Source: Gemmatimonadales bacterium
GTDB taxonomy: Bacteria; Gemmatimonadota; Gemmatimonadetes; Gemmatimonadales; GWC2-71-9
Assembly (NCBI GenBank): GCA_011772755.1
Contig: WVYX01000031.1
Coordinates: 1-60,589 of the forward strand
Direction of reading: 5' to 3'
Length of the DNA stretch: 60,589 nt
Below, piece by piece: positions 16,411-24,849 of this stretch. The notes under the pieces were generated by a model. That model made no database searches and was not told where the DNA came from. It saw only the letters and a list, made by a program, of their open reading frames with translations. A program made the position numbers and the translations under genes. Every line of letters begins with the position of its first letter. Position 1 is the first letter of the stretch.

Positions 16411-18225
16411 CTAGACCGCCGTCGCCGAGAGCTCCAGAGAAAGCAGGCGCTGGTACAGACCGCCGGCGGCTACCAGCTCCGCGTGGCAACCCTGCTCCAC
16501 CACGCGGCCCCCATCCAGCACCGCGATCTTGTCAGCCCGGGCCACTGTGGAGAGCCGGTGGGCGATCACCAGCACCGTCCTGTTCTCCAACAGCCTGGCG
16601 ATGGCTTGCTGCACCAGCCGCTCGGCCCCAGGATCGAGACTCGACGTCGCTTCGTCCAGGATGAGGATCGGGGGATCCCGCAGGAGTGCCCGTGCAATGG
16701 CGACCCGCTGACGCTCTCCACCTGACAGCCGCATTCCCCGCTCGCCGAGAATCGTGTGGTACCCTCGCGGCAGCTGCGCAATGAAGTCGTGAGCATTGGC
16801 CGCCTCGGCAGCTGCCCGGACTGCATCGTCGCTGGCGCCCGCCTGGTCGCCGTAGGCGATGTTGTTCCGCACCGTGTCGTGGAACAGCACGGTGTGCTGG
16901 CTCACGATCCCGAGAGAGCGGCGCAGCGATCGGCGACTGTAGCGGCTCAAGGCCACGCCGTCCGCCAGCACCACCCCCCGCCCCGGCTCGACGAACCGAG
17001 GCAAGAGATCCACCAGAGTGGATTTCCCCGCCCCCGACGGCCCGACCAGGGCCACGACTTCGCCGCGACGAACGGTGAGATCCACCCCGCGGAGTACCCA
17101 GTCCTCACCCTCATACGCCAGCCAGACATCGCGGAACTCGATCTCCCGCTCGAGTCCCGGGAACGGCAGTGCGTCGCTCGGGTCCACATCATCCGCCGGC
17201 CGGTCGAGGATCTGGAAGACGCGCTCAGCAGCCGCCAGGGACTGTTCGGCGTGCGCCGGAAACTGGGAGAGCGCCTTCACCGGCGGCAGCAGTCGCAGCG
17301 AGATGGCCACAAAGGCGACGAACAGCTCCGGTCTGAGGATCCCGGTACCAGTCACCGCCCACGTCCCAACGAGCAGCAGCAGAACGATCACCCCCGCGCC
17401 CAGGGTCTCGCTCACCGGGCTCGCCAGCACAGCGAACCGTTGCGCCTTGAGAATCCCCCAGAAATAGCCCTGCGCCGCGTCGGTGAGCCGTCGACGCTCG
17501 TACTCTTCGGCCCCGTGGGCCTTCACCAGTCGCGCCCCCTCGACCGTCTCGTCCATGACCGCCGCCAGCTCTCCGCGGCTTTCCATTGCGTCTCGAAGGC
17601 GCGTGCGGACGCGGCGGAGGATTGGCCGCATGATGAGGACAATGGCTGGCGCCACCGTGAGCGTAACCAGCGTGAGCGGCCAGGAGAGGGAAAACAGGAT
17701 GGCGACGTACACTGCGATGAGCACCGTACTCTGGAGCACCGACACGAGCGCGGCGCTCACCACCCACTTCGCGTAATCGGTGTCCGCTACCATCCGGCTC
17801 AAGAGCTGGCCACCCTTGGTACGCTGGAAGAATCCCAACCCCATCCTTTGGACATGGGCGTATAGTCCGGTTCGCAGATCGCGGGCGACGCCTTCCTGGA
17901 TGTACTGGCCAAGGTAGCCCGCACCATAGACCGCCAGATTCTTGACTGCCACCGTGCCAAGGATGATGAACACCACGTTCCGGAGAGCAGAGCCCCGGTC
18001 GCCGGTATCGAGGAAGCCCCCGACGACGAGCGCCAGCGCGCGCTCTACCACCGTCGGTGCCTCGGCAATGCCGGAGGCCTCGCCGAACAGAAGACGGAGA
18101 AACGGGATGAGTAGCGCCAGCGTAAACCCGTCGAGCGTGGATGCCACGACGGCGGCAACAACGCTGATGACGAAGGCGACGCGGTATGGGCGGACGTAGC
18201 CCAGGAGCCGCCGGTAGCGGTGCAC
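16411..18225 (-). CDS. MsbA-type ABC exporter (fused permease-ATPase)
   Basis: 604 residues, a half-transporter that would work as a homodimer. Six membrane helices in the first about 320 residues, then an ATPase domain: Walker A GPSGAGKST, signature LSGGERQR, Walker B ILILDEATSS and His-switch AHRLSTV. The family exports lipid A core, lipids or peptides; in a diderm MsbA-like lipid flipping is plausible, but the substrate is not readable. The GTG start directly abuts the stop of the PorX-like gene (TAGGTG), so the two are one transcript. Confidence 0.92.
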   Translation of the reverse strand: MHRYRRLLGYVRPYRVAFVISVVAAVVASTLDGFTLALLIPFLRLLFGEASGIAEAPTVVERALALVVGGFLDTGDRGSALRNVVFIILGTVAVKNLAVYGAGYLGQYIQEGVARDLRTGLYAHVQRMGLGFFQRTKGGQLLSRMVADTDYAKWVVSAALVSVLQSTVLIAVYVAILFSLSWPLTLVTLTVAPAIVLIMRPILRRVRTRLRDAMESRGELAAVMDETVEGARLVKAHGAEEYERRRLTDAAQGYFWGILKAQRFAVLASPVSETLGAGVIVLLLLVGTWAVTGTGILRPELFVAFVAISLRLLPPVKALSQFPAHAEQSLAAAERVFQILDRPADDVDPSDALPFPGLEREIEFRDVWLAYEGEDWVLRGVDLTVRRGEVVALVGPSGAGKSTLVDLLPRFVEPGRGVVLADGVALSRYSRRSLRRSLGIVSQHTVLFHDTVRNNIAYGDQAGASDDAVRAAAEAANAHDFIAQLPRGYHTILGERGMRLSGGERQRVAIARALLRDPPILILDEATSSLDPGAERLVQQAIARLLENRTVLVIAHRLSTVARADKIAVLDGGRVVEQGCHAELVAAGGLYQRLLSLELSATAV

Positions 18226-19794
18226 CTACTTCGCTCCGCGCGGCGTCAGCAGTGCGATGGGAAGGATCAGCTCTTCGGGAGTGATGCCACCATGGAGGAA
18301 GGAACCACGGTACCGTGCCTGGTATTCCCGAAGCTTCGTGGGATATACGAAGAAGTGGTCGCCCCTCGCCATGAGCAGGCGCACACCAAGCCGCATCTTC
18401 GGGAGGCCCCACCGGGGCAAGTTGTCTACCAGAATCGCCGTCGAGCGCTTCTCCGCCCGGAGATCCTCTCCGAACTTGTACCGCAGGTTCGCCGTCGCGT
18501 CGCGCTTGGCGTACACGGTCGCCGGCGTATGACAGTGGATCGACCCATGGTCCGTGGTGAGCAGAACCGGCACACCACGCCGTTCCGCCTCCTTGAGCGC
18601 CCGGAACAGGGCGGAATCCTCGAACCAAGTAGCCGTGACCGCTCGGAGTGCTTGCGAATCGCGGGCCACTTCGTACAGGATCGCGCTCTCGGCCCGTCCG
18701 TGCGTCAGCTGATCCACGAAGTTGAAGACCAGGGCGGTGACGCCTTCCTGTGAGAGATAGCCGGGTATTCGCTTGAGCAGCGCCTCGCCCTCGGACGCCG
18801 TGGCCACCTTCTCGTATCGCTGCGGCACCGCCTCGCCCACCAGCTCTCCCAACTGCTCGCTCAGGAGTTCGGCTTCGTGGGCATTTAGGCTCTCATCGTC
18901 CCGATCTCCCCACCACTCCGGATGCCGTGTCTGGATCTCCAGCGGGAACAGCCCGCTGAAGATGGCGTTGCGGGCGAACGGTGTGGCCGAGGGCAGGATA
19001 CTGAAGTAGTAGGACTCTTCGACGTCGAACAGCTCGGTGATGTGGGGCTTCAGGAGCTCCCATTGGTCGAGTCGCAGGCAGTCCACCACCACGAACAGCA
19101 CGGTCCGGTTCGCCTCGATCAGGGGCACCAGAAACTCGCTGCACACGTCTACCGAGAGGGGCGGTCGGTCACCTTCGGGATGGGCAAGCCAAAGGGGGTA
19201 GCCCGCCTCGATGAAGTTGGCGAAGTCGTCGTGGAGACTCGCCTCGAAGCTGTGGAGGGCGTCCTTGAGTCCGCTCTCGTCGCTCTGGCCCAGCCGGGCA
19301 TCCCACTGGAACATCTCGACTACGATCTCGATCCACTCCCGCCACCCCAGACGAGAGCTGCGTCGTTGCTCCAGCTCCCGAAAACCGGTGACGAAATCCC
19401 GAGCCAGCCGCTGCTGCCGTATCCGGTCCCCCTCCAGCAGGCGGGTGACCACAGTCAGCACCTGGCGGGGGTTCACCGGCTTGACCAGATAGTCGTCCAG
19501 CCGGATCCCGATGGCTTCGTGCATCGTGCCGGCCTCCTCACTCTTCGTCACCATCACCACCGGCACGGCAGGGTCGATGGAGCGGATCTCGCTCACCAAC
19601 TCTAGGCCACGCTTCCCAGGCAGCTGCTCGTCCAGCAGGATCACTCCGTACGGCTGACGACGCAGCAACGCGATGGCGTCGTCCCCGTGGGCCGCCTGTG
19701 CCACGTCGTAGCCCTGTTCCCGGAGGAACAGCACGTGTGCGTCGAGCGACTCGACTTCGTCGTCAACCCAGAGAACAGTCTTGGGACGGGGCAT
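18226..19794 (-). CDS. porX: PorX-like response regulator with PglZ domain
   Basis: 522 residues. Residues 1-125 are a receiver domain with acidic pocket DDE (11-13), phospho-acceptor Asp55 (LLDEQLPG), Thr in VTKSEE and Lys in LVKPV. The remainder matches PglZ/alkaline-phosphatase-superfamily output domains: VVVDCLRLDQW, TTDHGSIHCHTP and LHGGITPEELILP carry the likely metal ligands. In Bacteroidetes PorX controls type IX secretion and has nucleotide phosphodiesterase activity. No type IX or histidine kinase gene is in this window. Start ATG is preceded by GGCTCAAGGAA. It lies directly upstream of the ABC exporter. Confidence 0.85.
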   Translation of the reverse strand: MPRPKTVLWVDDEVESLDAHVLFLREQGYDVAQAAHGDDAIALLRRQPYGVILLDEQLPGKRGLELVSEIRSIDPAVPVVMVTKSEEAGTMHEAIGIRLDDYLVKPVNPRQVLTVVTRLLEGDRIRQQRLARDFVTGFRELEQRRSSRLGWREWIEIVVEMFQWDARLGQSDESGLKDALHSFEASLHDDFANFIEAGYPLWLAHPEGDRPPLSVDVCSEFLVPLIEANRTVLFVVVDCLRLDQWELLKPHITELFDVEESYYFSILPSATPFARNAIFSGLFPLEIQTRHPEWWGDRDDESLNAHEAELLSEQLGELVGEAVPQRYEKVATASEGEALLKRIPGYLSQEGVTALVFNFVDQLTHGRAESAILYEVARDSQALRAVTATWFEDSALFRALKEAERRGVPVLLTTDHGSIHCHTPATVYAKRDATANLRYKFGEDLRAEKRSTAILVDNLPRWGLPKMRLGVRLLMARGDHFFVYPTKLREYQARYRGSFLHGGITPEELILPIALLTPRGAK

Positions 19795-19813
19795 TTCCTT
19801 GAGCCTTCAACGA

Positions 19814-19933
19814 GCAATTTGCAGTTTGCAATTAGCAGTTCGTGGTCTGCTCGCACGGCGGCGCCTGGAGATGCGCGTTCGACGACACACCACCAACCAC
19901 ACACCACGGACCACCAACCACCCACCACCCACC
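19814..19933. repeat. Compound heptamer-repeat block upstream of porX-like gene
   Basis: GCAATTT, GCAGTTT, GCAATTA, GCAGTTC (19814-19841), a unique part with GAGATGCGCGTTCGACGAC, then CACCAAC, CACACAC, CACGGAC, CACCAAC, CACCCAC, CACCCAC at strict 7-bp period. This is the inverted counterpart of the block before tyrS, including the unique middle. On the minus strand it ends in GAAGGCTCAAGG just before the porX start. The remaining sequence to 20044 holds no gene I can support. Confidence 0.88.
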
Positions 19934-20044
19934 TCATCAAAACCTAACCTAGGGGTCCACCGGTTGCGCATCAACGCACCGCTCTGGCAGGCAACCCAGG
20001 CGGCCCCTACATTGTGCTGCGCGCCCGCTGCTGGAGCCTCAATC

Positions 20045-20446
20045 GTGACCGACCAACTGTCACCGGCCGAAGACCGCCTGCTGGAAGCCATGGCGAATGC
20101 AGCGCGGGGTCCCAAACGCAACGGCCTCTTTGCCCTCTGGCTGTTCGTCCGGCAATGCGACGGACGGCTTCCCCCTGATCAGCTGACCGACCGCGCGTGT
20201 CGGCGGCGCCTGGAGCTGTTTGAACGCCGCCTGAGCAGCCTGTCGCTCCCCGCTCCGCTGCGGCGGGCGTTGTCTGGATCCGTGCGAGAGCTCAGAGCTG
20301 GGAGCCTTGATGGGGTAGCCGTCGCTCTCCATCAACTCGTAGCTCCCACGCGAGAGGCCATGGGCAGCGACGCCGCCGAGGCCATCGCCCTCGCGGCCCG
20401 CAAGGCACGCAACGTGGAGCGCAGCGTTCAGAAGGCAGGAGTATGA
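20045..20446 (+). CDS. Hypothetical helical protein coupled to DnaB-like ATPase
   Basis: 133 residues from GTG (MTDQLSPAEDRLLEAM...). Composition is Ala/Leu/Arg rich and predicted almost wholly helical, with no signal peptide or membrane segment. No family recognised. Its stop overlaps the start of the DnaB-like gene by 4 bp (ATGA), so the two products are probably made together and may interact. Reading further upstream would run into repeat sequence, so the GTG is preferred. Confidence 0.7.
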   Translation: MTDQLSPAEDRLLEAMANAARGPKRNGLFALWLFVRQCDGRLPPDQLTDRACRRRLELFERRLSSLSLPAPLRRALSGSVRELRAGSLDGVAVALHQLVAPTREAMGSDAAEAIALAARKARNVERSVQKAGV

Positions 20447-21306
20447 GGGCGCGCCGGCGAGTGCGCCGCGATTCCCTCACAAATCTGGTTCACCAGGTCG
20501 ACACGCTTCCGCCCGGGGAGGCAGCTCCCGATACCGTGCCAACCAGATTCCCCTCCCTCGACCGGGTGCTGGGCGGCGGGTTTCGCCGGCGGGACCTCGT
20601 GGTGCTGGGAGGCGACGTGGGGTCGGGTAAGTCGGCGTTGGCCCTGGCAATCGCGCTGCGGAGCGCCGACGCCGGACATCGAGTGGCGTTCTTCTCCGGC
20701 GAAATGGACGAGGATCGCTTGATGGAGCGGGCCCTGGCCCTCGAGGCGCGGGTCGAAGTCGACTCGGTCCGCTCCGCCACGCTGAACGAGCGCGAGCGCG
20801 CCGCAATCGGGGCGGCCGCGCTGCGGTTGAGAGACCTGCCGCTCTCCGTGTTTCCGCTGGTGGGGCAACAGTTCGACGACGCCCTCGCCGCCGCTTGGGC
20901 GGACGACCCGGCGCTCGTGGTTGTCGACTACGTCCAGCTGCTCCCACCCCCCTCCCCCCGACTGACCCAGGACGAGGACACCGCTGCCGCGGTGCGCGCC
21001 CTCAAGGCCCTGGCTCTAGACCGCCAGGTAGCGTGTCTCGCAGTCGCGCAACTCCCCCGCCACGTGGCAAAACGGGACGACCCCCGGCCCAGCCTCGACG
21101 ACTTCGGCATCCTTGGCGCCGTGAAGCAACATGCCGACATCGTGCTCGGGGTCTACCGGGAGGAGATGTACAACCCCGGGGGCGGCGTGGAGGGCGCGAC
21201 CGAACTCATCGTCGCGAAGAACCGTAACGGCCCCACCGGCTTCATCGATCTCTACTTCTACCAGCACTGGCTGCGGTTTGAGGATATGTTGGACCCGGAG
21301 AGGTAG
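20443..21306 (+). CDS. DnaB-like helicase C-terminal (RecA-fold) ATPase, stand-alone
   Basis: 287 residues, closely patterned on the DnaB C-terminal domain: Walker A GDVGSGKSAL, motif H1a/H2 region FFSGEMDEDRLMERAL, Walker B VVVDYVQLL, the DnaB-typical ILGAVKQHADIVLGVYREEMYNP, and arginine-finger region AKNRNGPTGFIDLYF. The N-terminal collar domain of replicative DnaB (about 150 residues) is absent; only about 30 residues precede the core. It may be a DnaB paralogue working with the coupled upstream protein. Ends before a repeat-rich convergent terminator zone. Confidence 0.88.
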   Translation: MRARRRVRRDSLTNLVHQVDTLPPGEAAPDTVPTRFPSLDRVLGGGFRRRDLVVLGGDVGSGKSALALAIALRSADAGHRVAFFSGEMDEDRLMERALALEARVEVDSVRSATLNERERAAIGAAALRLRDLPLSVFPLVGQQFDDALAAAWADDPALVVVDYVQLLPPPSPRLTQDEDTAAAVRALKALALDRQVACLAVAQLPRHVAKRDDPRPSLDDFGILGAVKQHADIVLGVYREEMYNPGGGVEGATELIVAKNRNGPTGFIDLYFYQHWLRFEDMLDPER

Positions 21307-21323
21307 GAGGGCAGCCAGGAGCG

Positions 21324-21428
21324 GTCTGTGGTTCTGTGGTTTGTGGTTTGTCGTCTGTGGTCTGTGGTCGCCTTCCAGTGGTTATGGACCAGAACGAACC
21401 ACTAACCACACAACCACAGAACCACACA
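21324..21428. repeat. Heptamer inverted repeat between convergent genes
   Basis: The left arm has CTGTGGT/TTTGTGG/TCTGTGG-type units (21324-21368). The right arm has AACCACT, AACCACA, AACCACA-type units (about 21398-21427), complementary to the left. Period about 7 with small slips. Lies exactly between the convergent DnaB-like and EamA genes and may act as a two-way terminator. Confidence 0.75.
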
Positions 21429-22379
21429 CTACCCTGCCGTCATCCCGTTCACGCCGTCCTGCCGTCCCATGCCGTGATCGCCCGACCGCGCGACCGCGCG
21501 ACCCGCCTGGCGCACCCACACGACGGAACCCAGAATGACCGCCATAGCGACGAACGTTCGGGCAGTGACGTGCTCGCTCAGGATGATCCAGCCCAGGAGC
21601 ACGGCCACTACGGTGTTCACGTATACGTGGGTGCCGATGAACGCAGGCTGGGCATGCCTCAACAGGTAGACGTAGCTGGTGTATGCAACGATCGAACCGA
21701 ACACGATCAGATAAGCAATTGCGCCGAATCCCGGGAGCGAAAGACGCAGTTCGGCCAACTCACCGAACAGGAGTCCCGTCACCGCCAGCGCCCCTCCTCC
21801 GAACAGCATCTGAAGTGCTGAGTGCACGTAGTGGCTGGTGCGCACTGGGTTCCGATTGGAATACACCGAGCCGATGGCCCAGGCCGCAGCCGACCCGATG
21901 ACGGCCACGGGGCCGAACCAGCCAGCGCTCCCAAGAGATTCGACATTGCCTCCAATCAACAGCACCACGCCTCCGAACCCCAAGAGCAAGGCCAGGAACT
22001 GGCGCCAGGTCGGTCGGACCGCACCCCCCGGAACGACCGCATCGAACAGCGCCATCCACAGCGCGCCTGTCACGATGAGAATTGCAACGGTCCCCGACTC
22101 GACAAACTGCTCGGCCCAAATAACGACCCCGTTGCCGACTCCGAGTAGCAAGACCCCGACGATGGCGGCCGTCCGCCAATCGCGTCCCCGGGTAGGCAAC
22201 CGCAACCCCAATCCCCGGGCAAGTCCTAGAAGCAGGAGACCGGCAGTCAGAAAGCGAATGCCGCCGAACAACCCCGGTGGCATGTGCCGGACGCCTATGC
22301 GGATGGCGAGGTAGGTGGAGCCCCACACGATGCAGACGATTACGTAGGCCGCAAGGACCCGACCAGCGAAGGATGTCAA
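21429..22379 (-). CDS. EamA/DMT-family transporter
   Basis: 316 residues with about ten hydrophobic helices in two repeats of the EamA domain. Early motif VWGSTYLAIRIGVRHMPPG and the second-repeat pattern around IVAYTSYVYLLRHAQPAFIGTHVYVNTV are typical of drug/metabolite efflux permeases (RhaT/YdcZ/RarD group). Inner membrane; substrate unknown. The start appears to be TTG at 22379; no in-frame ATG gives a full first helix. Confidence 0.88.
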   Translation of the reverse strand: MTSFAGRVLAAYVIVCIVWGSTYLAIRIGVRHMPPGLFGGIRFLTAGLLLLGLARGLGLRLPTRGRDWRTAAIVGVLLLGVGNGVVIWAEQFVESGTVAILIVTGALWMALFDAVVPGGAVRPTWRQFLALLLGFGGVVLLIGGNVESLGSAGWFGPVAVIGSAAAWAIGSVYSNRNPVRTSHYVHSALQMLFGGGALAVTGLLFGELAELRLSLPGFGAIAYLIVFGSIVAYTSYVYLLRHAQPAFIGTHVYVNTVVAVLLGWIILSEHVTARTFVAMAVILGSVVWVRQAGRAVARSGDHGMGRQDGVNGMTAG

Positions 22380-22433
22380 GTGGATTGGGCCGCTGCAGCC
22401 GAGGGCCGCACCAGCGGCGGGTGACTCACGCGG

Positions 22434-22856
22434 CTAGCGCTCCGTACTCGTGGTATCCGGCAGCACCCCGATTAGAGAGTACTCGGTTCCCCGGCCACCC
22501 GGACCTGGGCGGATGATTGCCCACAGCGGCGGTCCTCGGCGCTGGGCGTAGAGGGTGATGACACCGTCACGGTCGCGGGTATCACCAACGATGTACCAGC
22601 CCCTGGCGCTGAGCGCGCGCCGATACCAGGCCGCAACCGTATCGGGAACGGCATCGGCGCGAAACACGGTTTCCACTGTTTCCGCCGAGCCCCCTTGGGC
22701 AATGCGCGTGCTCGGCCTGAAGACCGGAGCACCAAGCATGACCTCTCGAGGGAGGCGCTCGGGGGCGCGGTCCTCTTCTCCGCACCCGGAAACGGCCCAC
22801 GCCAGGATCGCGACCCCCCCCAAGTAACCGAGATTCCGCAGATGGCGAATCGTCAT
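22434..22856 (-). CDS. Small lipoprotein, unknown function
   Basis: 140 residues from the ATG at 22856. The N-terminus MTIRHLRNLGYLGGVAIL then AWAVSGC is a lipoprotein signal with lipobox VSGC. The mature part has a pattern common to small predicted exported proteins (DTVAAWYRRALSARGWYIVGDT ... ITLYAQRRGPPLWAIIRPG), resembling domains that compare or sample spectra-like data in other lipoproteins, but I do not recognise the family. A longer reading to 23138 would place almost 100 residues of repeat-derived sequence before the signal and is rejected. Confidence 0.8.
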   Translation of the reverse strand: MTIRHLRNLGYLGGVAILAWAVSGCGEEDRAPERLPREVMLGAPVFRPSTRIAQGGSAETVETVFRADAVPDTVAAWYRRALSARGWYIVGDTRDRDGVITLYAQRRGPPLWAIIRPGPGGRGTEYSLIGVLPDTTSTER

Positions 22857-22865
22857 ACAGGGAGA

Positions 22866-22894
22866 AGCGTAGCAAGCGATTGTGCGCCGGGCAA
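22866..22894 (-). promoter_or_regulatory. Candidate promoter of the small lipoprotein gene
   Basis: TTGCCC (22894-22889), 17-bp spacer, TACGCT (22871-22866), 10 bp before the ATG. Plausible but the leader would be almost absent. Confidence 0.35.
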
Positions 22895-22901
22895 GTTGAA
22901 G

Positions 22902-22929
22902 TTGTGGGCCTCCACGAGGCGCATATATT
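22902..22929 (+). promoter_or_regulatory. Candidate promoter of yebC-ruvCAB run
   Basis: TTGTGG (22902-22907), 16-bp spacer, TATATT (22924-22929). The -10 is strong. Transcript would pass through the heptamer repeat before yebC. Confidence 0.5.
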
Positions 22930-22946
22930 TCACCATCTGGCAATGG

Positions 22947-23004
22947 GCAATTCGCAATTAGCAGTTCGTGAGATTGCAGAACGCGAATTGCGAACTGCGA
23001 ATTG
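22947..23004. repeat. Heptamer inverted repeat directly upstream of yebC
   Basis: GCAATTC, GCAATTA, GCAGTTC (22947-22967) against CGAATTG, CGAACTG, CGAATTG (22984-23004). It lies in the 5' leader between the candidate promoter and the yebC ATG, 20 bp before the start. Confidence 0.88.
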
Positions 23005-23024
23005 CTTCCTCTCTCCGAGGCGGT

Positions 23025-23774
23025 ATGGCCGGCCACAGCAAGTGGAAACAGATCAAGCGTAGGAAAGCTGCCGCCGACGCAAGGCGTGGCGCCAAGTTCA
23101 CCAAGCTGATCAAGGAAATCACCGTGGCCGCACGCCACGGCGGCGGGGACCCCGACGGCAACCCTCGGCTCCGCACCGCCATCGACAACGCCAAGGCGGA
23201 GAACATGCCCGCCGAGAACATCGAGCGCGCGATCAAGAAGGGCACCGGTGAACTCGAGGGCATCGCTTACGAGGAGGCGACATACGAAGGCTATGGTCCG
23301 GGTGGCGCCGCCATCATGATCCAGGTCACTAGCGACAACTTGAACCGCACGGTTGCCTCAATCCGCCACCTGTTTTCCAAGATCGGCGGCTCCCTGGGGG
23401 AGCCCAACTCGGTGGCCTGGCTGTTCGAGAAGCGCGGCCAGGTCTACCTGGACGCCACACGGTACCCCGAGGAGGTCGCGATGGAGGCGGTGCTTGACGC
23501 CGGTGCCGAAGACATGGTCACCGTGGGCGACCAGCACATCGTGACGACACAGCCCACCACCCTCCACGCTGTACGCGACGCGCTGCGGGCCAGCGGCATC
23601 GAGGCTGAGCAGGCCGAGATTGCCCTGATTCCGCAGACCACGGCCCACGTGCAAGGCAAGGAGGCTGAGCAGCTGCTGAAGCTGATGGACGCCCTGGAAG
23701 AACACGACGACGTCTCCACGGTGTTCAGTAACTTCGATATCGACACGGAGACGCTCGCGGCGGTCAGCGGGTGA
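23025..23774 (+). CDS. yebC: YebC/PmpR-family protein (TACO1-like)
   Basis: 249 residues, standard length. The N-terminus MAGHSKWKQIKRRKAAADA is the family hallmark, followed by KLIKEITVAARHGG, DNLNRTVASIRHLF and a C-terminal VYTN-like end (VSTVFSNFDID). Described both as a DNA-binding regulator and as a factor helping translation through proline stretches. Start at MAGHSK fixed by homology and the CCGAGGCGGT stretch. Stop overlaps ruvC (GTGA), as is common for yebC-ruvC neighbours. Confidence 0.96.
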   Translation: MAGHSKWKQIKRRKAAADARRGAKFTKLIKEITVAARHGGGDPDGNPRLRTAIDNAKAENMPAENIERAIKKGTGELEGIAYEEATYEGYGPGGAAIMIQVTSDNLNRTVASIRHLFSKIGGSLGEPNSVAWLFEKRGQVYLDATRYPEEVAMEAVLDAGAEDMVTVGDQHIVTTQPTTLHAVRDALRASGIEAEQAEIALIPQTTAHVQGKEAEQLLKLMDALEEHDDVSTVFSNFDIDTETLAAVSG

Positions 23775-24259
23775 GACTCCGCGTGCTGGGTGTCGATCCC
23801 GGCACCACCGTGACCGGCTACGGGGTCGTGGAGCCCGCTGCGGGCCGACCGGGCCGCCTCGTCGAATGTGGAGTCATCCGCACCAACCCCAAGCAGAAGA
23901 TGTGGCACCGCCTCGACACCCTGTACGACGGTATCTGCGAGCTCATCGAGCGGCACGAGCCAACCACCCTCGCTTTGGAGAGCATCTTCTACGGCAAGAA
24001 CGTTCGTACCACCGTGACCCTGGGGCACGCCCGCGGAGTGATTCTCCTGGCAGCGGCCCGAGCGGGACTCGACATCACCGAGTTCCCGCCGGCCACGGTG
24101 AAGAAGAGCGTCGTTGGTGCCGGCGGCGCGGCCAAGACTCAAGTCGCCTACATGGTGCAGCAACTCCTCAACCTCAAACGCCCTCCCACCCCCAGCGATG
24201 CGGCCGACGGGGTCGCCGTTGCGCTGACCTACCTCATCAGACGAGGGGCGGGCGCGTGA
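23771..24259 (+). CDS. ruvC: Holliday junction endonuclease RuvC
   Basis: Resolves four-way junctions at the end of recombination. 162 residues. Catalytic acidic residues appear in GVDPGTTVTG (Asp8), LALESIFYG (Glu), and SDAADGVAVAL (two Asp). Starts with GTG overlapping the yebC stop and ends overlapping ruvA. Works with RuvA and RuvB encoded next. Confidence 0.97.
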   Translation: MRLRVLGVDPGTTVTGYGVVEPAAGRPGRLVECGVIRTNPKQKMWHRLDTLYDGICELIERHEPTTLALESIFYGKNVRTTVTLGHARGVILLAAARAGLDITEFPPATVKKSVVGAGGAAKTQVAYMVQQLLNLKRPPTPSDAADGVAVALTYLIRRGAGA

Positions 24260-24849
24260 TCTTCGGAGTCCGCGGGACTATCATCTCGAAAACCGGTGAC
24301 AGGGTGATCGTGGCTACCGCGGGCGGGGTGAGCTACGAAATCGCAGTCCCTTTCGGCGTGCTGGAAAACCTGCCACCGGAAGGGACCGACGTGGCGTTGA
24401 CGACCGTGCTGGTGGTACGGGAAGATGGGTGGGCGCTCTACGGCTTCGACCAGGAGCACGAACGGGATGTGTTCCAGCGCCTCCTGGGCGCGACGGGTGT
24501 TGGACCCCGACTCGCCCTGGCCCTCGTCTCGACGCTCGGGGGCGCTCGGGTGGTGCGATCGATCAAGGAGAGAGACCTCGCCGCCCTGTGCACCGTCCCC
24601 GGCATCGGCAAGAAGACGGCTGAGCGCATGGTGCTCGAGCTCAAGGACCGGCTGGGCGACATCGTCGTACCGGGTGTGAAGGCAGCGGCGAGCGCACCCG
24701 CCGAGCAGGCAGTGCAGGCCCTGGTCAACCTGGGGTACAGCCCAACAGAGGCGGATCGGGCGGTGCGCACGGTGCTGTCCCGCGACGAACCTACCGAGCC
24801 GGTTGACCTGATCCGCGGCGCGCTACAACTGTTAACCCAACCCGAATGA
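24256..24849 (+). CDS. ruvA: Holliday junction branch-migration protein RuvA
   Basis: 197 residues. N-terminal OB fold (MIFGVRGTIISK..., GVSYEIAVP), two helix-hairpin-helix motifs (LLGATGVGPRLALALVS and LCTVPGIGKKTAERMVLELKD) and the flexible C-terminal domain III that contacts RuvB. GTG start at 24256 overlaps the ruvC stop. The ATGA at its end starts a small zinc-ribbon gene. Confidence 0.96.
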   Translation: MIFGVRGTIISKTGDRVIVATAGGVSYEIAVPFGVLENLPPEGTDVALTTVLVVREDGWALYGFDQEHERDVFQRLLGATGVGPRLALALVSTLGGARVVRSIKERDLAALCTVPGIGKKTAERMVLELKDRLGDIVVPGVKAAASAPAEQAVQALVNLGYSPTEADRAVRTVLSRDEPTEPVDLIRGALQLLTQPE

